A stretch of 9,807 bases of DNA, taken from Clostridia bacterium (lineage in GTDB: Bacteria; Bacillota_E; SLMV01; PUMD01). This document shows, in pieces, positions 6,863-9,807 of this stretch. The stretch lies in the NCBI GenBank assembly GCA_003562655.1, contig PWUC01000261.1, positions 1 through 9,807 of the forward strand. The letters run 5' to 3'. Made by a program: the position numbers and the translations under genes. The stretch's first letter is position 1. Each line of letters begins with the position of its first letter. The notes below the pieces were generated by a model. It did no database searches, was not told the DNA's origin, and saw only the letters and a list, made by a program, of their open reading frames with translations.

Positions 6863-7837
6863 CTACTCGTTCTCTCTGATGATCCGCTCAATCGAGAAGC
6901 GGCCGCGACCAAACTCGCTGCCCAATTCGGCCACGGCGTCTTTTTTCAGCATTCCCTCCCGGCGCAGGTTGTGGTACTGGCGGAGCAGAAGCGACACCTC
7001 TTCTTCAGTCCAGCGCTGTCCCTGGTTCCTGGGTGCTACCGTTTTCGGACTGCGCAGGGAGCCAATGATCTCACCGGGGCTCACCTCGTTCATGGACCTG
7101 ATCCCATGGTTGAAGATGCTCTCTGAGATCTCAAAGCCCAGGAATCGCCTGCCCATACCGATTGCCACCCTGGCCGCCGAGAAGCCTCCCATAAACAGGT
7201 CGCAAACGAGATCCCCCTCATTGCTGCTGTACTGCATCATCTTGATCAGCAGCTCCTGCGGGAGCTCATTTTTGTTCTTGGCCCTCCCCGGCTTGTACTC
7301 CCTGTTGATCACCCATACATCCTCGCGGTCGCGGTAGTTCAGTGACCTGCCCGCGGCGTCTTTTTCCTGCTGTCCATACCTGCAGTCCAGGTTGAACACC
7401 CTGTCCCCGCCCGGCTTTGCATAGTACAGAAGGTGGTAGTGCGACGATACATATTTCTTCTTCGTGTACACTCCGAAGTTGTACTTCCATATAATATGGT
7501 TGACCTCGTACAAACACGTCTTTCTCAAAGCATCCAGGATATGATAAAGATTCGTGTAGCCCGAGACAATGTATATCCCGCCACCCGGCCTCAGTATTCT
7601 CTCGGCCTCCCGAATCCAATCGAGGCTGAAGCTGCCGTACTCATGCAGTGGGATCTCCACGTATCCCTCCACCACAAAGGACTCGTTTCGATTGTAGTGG
7701 GTGTCGAGGCTCTCACCACCGATGCCGTAAGGAGGGTCCGTTACGATCAGGTCCACCGAATCAGCCTCCACGTGTTTCTGCGCTCCGGTCACACAGTCCA
7801 CGTTGTAAAAATCGCTGCGATGAATGCGTTTGTGCAC
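6863..7837 (-). CDS. Beta-class DNA adenine-N6/cytosine-N4 methyltransferase, orphan
   Basis: This enzyme transfers a methyl group from S-adenosylmethionine to an exocyclic amino group in a short DNA site. The 324-residue protein has motif IV first (TDPPYGIGG, DPPY at 34-37) and the SAM-binding motif I last (CDLFMGGFS, about 212-220, then FLGFE). This is the beta order of the N6/N4 Mtase family that includes CcrM and HinfI-type enzymes. Residues about 275-324 (beginning RWTEEEVSLLLRQY) form an extra C-terminal helical segment that may bind DNA; I do not recognise it with certainty. GTG 7837 is preferred: GGAGG (7850-7846) is 8 nt upstream, whereas GTG 7846 overlaps that site. Codons around 7441-7560 are only about 41% GC by hand count, against about 67% in a sampled stretch of the ATPase gene, suggesting horizontal transfer. 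No endonuclease gene is nearby. The recognition sequence cannot be read from the protein. Confidence 0.92.
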   Translation of the reverse strand: MHKRIHRSDFYNVDCVTGAQKHVEADSVDLIVTDPPYGIGGESLDTHYNRNESFVVEGYVEIPLHEYGSFSLDWIREAERILRPGGGIYIVSGYTNLYHILDALRKTCLYEVNHIIWKYNFGVYTKKKYVSSHYHLLYYAKPGGDRVFNLDCRYGQQEKDAAGRSLNYRDREDVWVINREYKPGRAKNKNELPQELLIKMMQYSSNEGDLVCDLFMGGFSAARVAIGMGRRFLGFEISESIFNHGIRSMNEVSPGEIIGSLRSPKTVAPRNQGQRWTEEEVSLLLRQYHNLRREGMLKKDAVAELGSEFGRGRFSIERIIRENE

Positions 7838-7885
7838 AGGGGTCACCTCCGGGCCACAACAATGTGCCGATCGCTTACATCATCC

Positions 7886-7914
7886 AGTCTACTAGCATCG
7901 CTGCGTACACTCAA
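7886..7914 (-). promoter_or_regulatory. Candidate sigma-70-type promoter for the methyltransferase
   Basis: On the - strand TTGAGT (7914-7909) and TAGACT (7891-7886) are separated by exactly 17 nt. Each matches the consensus at four of six positions. Transcription would begin near 7879, about 40 nt before GTG 7837. Confidence 0.5.
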
Positions 7915-7942
7915 GAAGAGGATCTGATGCTGCTGGTCCAAA

Positions 7943-7971
7943 TTGCGCAGGGTGGAGAACATCGCTATAAT
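7943..7971 (+). promoter_or_regulatory. Strong sigma-70-type promoter of the pyruvate-kinase-domain-like gene
   Basis: TTGCGC (7943-7948) is followed after 17 nt by a perfect TATAAT (7966-7971). The predicted start is near 7978, leaving a leader of about 50 nt before ATG 8029. It is the clearest promoter in the window and diverges from the methyltransferase promoter. Confidence 0.8.
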
Positions 7972-8028
7972 TACTGGTGACCGATGATCGGATCCATGCA
8001 CGAATCTGGGTTAGGAGGCGGGCAACAT

Positions 8029-8607
8029 ATGATACTGTGGGATCATGCTGGTCGTGGCTGCACCCGGGACACTGCTCGTGCGGCCCTTGAGCGAGCTCGG
8101 GAGATTGGCATCACTGATTTCGTTGCTGCAACCAATACCGGGTATACGGTAGAGGTGCTCCTGGAGGAACAGAAGAAGGTGTGGCCGGAGGCAGACCTCA
8201 ACATCGTCGCGGTAACCCATCATGCCGGCTTTCGCGAGCCGGGCGGCGATGAGATGGGCCCGGATATGCGCAGGTCGCTGCGCGAGGAGGGCGTGTCGGT
8301 TCTGACCACAACCCACCTGTTCGCAAATATCGAAAGGTCCGTGACCTCAAACTGGGGGGGATTGTATCCTGGTGGGATCGTGTCCGCAACGCTCCGGATG
8401 TTTGGGCAGGGCATGAAGGTGTGTTTCGAGATCGCTGTGATGGCGATCGACGCAGCCATGATACCGTACGACACCGAGATCATGATTCTTGGTGGTACCG
8501 GCGGTGGAGCCGATACCGCCGTCATCATGAAACCGGCCCACGCCAAGAGCTTCTTCGACACAGAACTGCTCGAAACCGTGTGCCGTCCGCGAGGCAGGGG
8601 TCGATAA
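8029..8607 (+). CDS. Stand-alone pyruvate kinase alpha/beta (C-terminal) domain-like protein
   Basis: This 192-residue protein resembles the C-terminal alpha/beta domain of pyruvate kinase, which in that enzyme holds allosteric contacts but no active site. It belongs to a conserved family of isolated copies found in bacteria and archaea. Recognisable stretches are RAREIGITDFVAATNTGYT near the N-terminus, VAVTHHAGFREPG, LTTTHLFANIERS, LRMFGQGMKVCFEIAVMA and a Gly-rich GGTGGGADTAV near the C-terminus. The conserved His, Gly and Glu patches suggest a ligand or metal site; the biochemical role is unknown to me. ATG 8029 is chosen because AGGAGG (8013-8018) lies 10 nt upstream. An earlier in-frame start at 7984 has no such site and adds an unrelated stretch. 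The gene has a consensus promoter of its own, and the following CarD-like gene starts 128 nt after its stop. Confidence 0.8.
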   Translation: MILWDHAGRGCTRDTARAALERAREIGITDFVAATNTGYTVEVLLEEQKKVWPEADLNIVAVTHHAGFREPGGDEMGPDMRRSLREEGVSVLTTTHLFANIERSVTSNWGGLYPGGIVSATLRMFGQGMKVCFEIAVMAIDAAMIPYDTEIMILGGTGGGADTAVIMKPAHAKSFFDTELLETVCRPRGRGR

Positions 8608-8650
8608 GTCAGCTGCACGGCTCTGCAATCTGTCTCTTGCGCAGAGTATG

Positions 8651-8659
8651 TGTTATACT
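8651..8659 (+). promoter_or_regulatory. Extended -10 promoter of the CarD-like gene
   Basis: TG (8651-8652), one T, then TATACT (8654-8659) form an extended -10 element matching the -10 consensus at five of six positions. There is no good -35 at 16-18 nt. Initiation would fall near 8666, giving a leader of about 70 nt to TTG 8736. Confidence 0.5.
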
Positions 8660-8735
8660 GGTACTAGGCATGGTTGAAGGCTTAGGAGACCCTCAGCTCC
8701 CGACCTGCCGAGATGTTACGGATGGGGGTTGCGAT

Positions 8736-9242
8736 TTGGAGTACAAAGTGGGGGATCAAGTCGTCTATCCGAGTCATGGTTCTGGAACGATCAAGTCCAT
8801 CGAGGATCGAACCGTACTGGGCACCCGGTGTGAGTACCTCGAGGTCACTCTGAAGGCCAGTGACATGAGGGTGATGATTCCGGTGGAGGAGGCAGACACC
8901 GTCGGTCTTCGCAAAGTCGTTGACGAGGACACCATCAATGAATGTCTCGATATGCTGAGAGCACAACAGACCAAGATGTCATCCAATTGGAACCGACGTT
9001 TTCGGGCCAATACGGAGAAAATCAAGACCGGTGACATCTTCGAGGTGGCAGAGGTCGTGCGCAATCTCACCGCTCGCGATGAGGAGCGCGGCCTGGCCAC
9101 GTCAGAACGCAAGATGCTCGATGAGACGCGGGAGATTCTATGCAGCGAGATTGCCCTGGCCCTGGACGTAAACCTGGAAGAGGCAAACAGCATCATCGAT
9201 GAGGTCTTGTCCAACAATCCCCACATCACCGAGTCCGAGTAA
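8736..9242 (+). CDS. carD: CarD/CdnL-family RNA polymerase-binding transcription regulator
   Basis: CarD proteins bind the RNA polymerase beta subunit and stabilise the open promoter complex, commonly affecting rRNA and housekeeping promoters. From TTG 8736 the product is 168 residues, the usual CdnL size. The N-terminal Tudor-like polymerase-interacting domain starts EYKVGDQVVYPSHGSG and reaches about residue 60 (MIPVEEADTVGLR). The helical C-terminal DNA-binding domain holds Trp85 in SNWNRRFRAN, at the position of the Trp that wedges at the upstream edge of the bubble in known CarD proteins. KTGDIFEVAEVVRNL, RDEERGLATSER and LCSEIALAL follow. TTG 8736 is preferred because family members begin just before this motif and GGATGGGGG (8720-8728) precedes it by 7 nt. 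An in-frame ATG at 8670 would add 22 unrelated residues and sit only about 4 nt from the predicted transcript start. Confidence 0.92.
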   Translation: MEYKVGDQVVYPSHGSGTIKSIEDRTVLGTRCEYLEVTLKASDMRVMIPVEEADTVGLRKVVDEDTINECLDMLRAQQTKMSSNWNRRFRANTEKIKTGDIFEVAEVVRNLTARDEERGLATSERKMLDETREILCSEIALALDVNLEEANSIIDEVLSNNPHITESE

Positions 9243-9263
9243 CAGCCATCGGGCATGATGTCT

Positions 9264-9294
9264 GCGAGCCGTTCTGAAAGATGGGGCGGCTCGC
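9264..9294 (+). terminator. Hairpin downstream of the CarD-like gene, probable terminator
   Basis: GCGAGCCG (9264-9271) pairs perfectly with CGGCTCGC (9287-9294) around a 15-nt loop, starting 21 nt after the stop codon. Position and GC content suit a terminator. The following CCTCATTG is not a proper T-tract. Confidence 0.5.
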
Positions 9295-9377
9295 CCTCAT
9301 TGCGGCAGCCAATTCTGACGGCCCAACGCCCCGACGTCACCGCCCGTGGGTGCTCGAGCTCGATCGTGAGAGGGGAT

Positions 9378-9383
9378 AGGAGG
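9378..9383 (+). promoter_or_regulatory. Shine-Dalgarno that defines a CTG start
   Basis: AGGAGG at 9378-9383 lies 7 nt before CTG 9391. It is the only good ribosome binding site in the frame of the transporter, and it decides the start. Confidence 0.7.
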
Positions 9384-9390
9384 AGCCGGC

Positions 9391-9807
9391 CTGTACAGGT
9401 ACCGCGATTTTGAGTTCAGTCTGCGGGAGCTCTCGGGGGGCCTGGGCGATATTGGGACCCTGTTTCCGATCGCCGTTGGCTTCATCGTCGTAAACGGAAT
9501 GCATCCCACGAATTTCCTGGTCGTCTTCGGCGCCACCAACATCCTCACTGGTCTGATCTACCGGGCTCCCATGCCCCTGCAGCCGATGAAGGCCATCGCG
9601 GCAGTCGCCATTGCCGGCAGCTGGGCCCCGGACCTCATCTCCGCCACCGCCCTATCCATGGGTGTGTTCTGGCTGCTGCTGAGTGGTTTCTCCGGGGTAG
9701 AGGATCTGCTGAAGAGAACGCCCGAGCCAGTCATCCGGGGAATCCAACTCGCCCTGGGAATCAGCCTCGGATGGACGGGCCTCATGATGATACTGCCGCA
9801 CCGCTGG
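9391..9807 (+). CDS. MOT1-type sulfate/molybdate transporter, 3' end outside window
   Basis: This is an integral membrane protein of the MOT1-like family (related to SulP transporters), expected to import molybdate, tungstate or sulfate. The 139 visible codons run RYRDFEFSLRELSGGLGDIG, then a helix through FPIAVGFIVV, NGMHPTNFLVVFGATNILTG, the conserved PMPLQPMKAIAAVAIAG, another helix SMGVFWLLLSG, and IRGIQLALGISLG. The LSGGLGDIGT and PMPLQPMKA signatures make the family clear. The frame has a stop at 9367-9369 and no ATG, GTG or TTG before the first helix. The first in-frame ATG is at 9499, inside the conserved region. CTG 9391, 7 nt after AGGAGG, is therefore the likely initiator. The gene starts 148 nt after the CarD-like gene, with a terminator-like hairpin between. 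The substrate cannot be fixed from this half of the protein. Confidence 0.85.
   Translation, partial: MYRYRDFEFSLRELSGGLGDIGTLFPIAVGFIVVNGMHPTNFLVVFGATNILTGLIYRAPMPLQPMKAIAAVAIAGSWAPDLISATALSMGVFWLLLSGFSGVEDLLKRTPEPVIRGIQLALGISLGWTGLMMILPHRW

Noticed and set aside
8637..8642. TTGCGC as the -35 of the CarD-like promoter
   Set aside because: It is only 11 nt from TATACT, and hexamers at 17-19 nt are poor. An extended -10 explains the promoter better.

Overview
This is a GC-rich bacterial window, compact and with strong AGGAGG-type ribosome binding sites. GTG and TTG starts are frequent, and one CTG start is likely. One consensus sigma-70-type promoter is visible. Nothing fixes the phylum. A non-proteobacterial, possibly anaerobic lineage such as a GC-rich Bacillota relative is only a guess, based on the short CarD-like protein and the arrangement of the pilus genes.

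Region 1 (1-3651, + strand) is part of a type IV pilus or type II secretion-like operon. It holds the C-terminal 320 codons of a PilB/GspE assembly ATPase, then a GspL-like (PilM/PilN-like) membrane protein overlapping it by 8 nt. A PilO/GspM-like protein follows with a 4-nt ATGA overlap, then a minor prepilin gene that looks broken, then an intact prepilin. The ATPase would power assembly, the two bitopic proteins would form the inner-membrane alignment complex, and the prepilins would be the fibre subunits. No PilC/GspF platform protein or prepilin peptidase lies in the window.

Region 2 (3652-5186) is a 188-nt leader with several possible stem-loops, followed by a secreted protein built of 28-residue GLUG repeats. 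Region 3 (5187-6726) is a second hairpin-rich leader of 169 nt, followed by an M28-family zinc aminopeptidase-like protein with an apparent PA-type insert. Both are on the + strand and read away from the pilus operon.

Region 4 (6727-7837) has a 136-nt convergent gap with two long inverted repeats, then on the - strand a beta-class DNA methyltransferase of lower GC content with no restriction partner in view. Its promoter diverges from that of a stand-alone pyruvate-kinase-C-terminal-domain-like protein (8029-8607, +). A CarD/CdnL RNA polymerase-binding regulator follows (8736-9242, +), with its own extended -10 promoter. The window ends inside a MOT1-type sulfate/molybdate transporter gene (from 9391) that has no ATG, GTG or TTG start in a usable position and appears to start with CTG.

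I see no mobile element, CRISPR array, tRNA or rRNA. The points most worth a second look are the decayed prepilin (ATA in place of a start, plus a frameshift), the CTG start, the two structured leaders, and the compositionally distinct methyltransferase.
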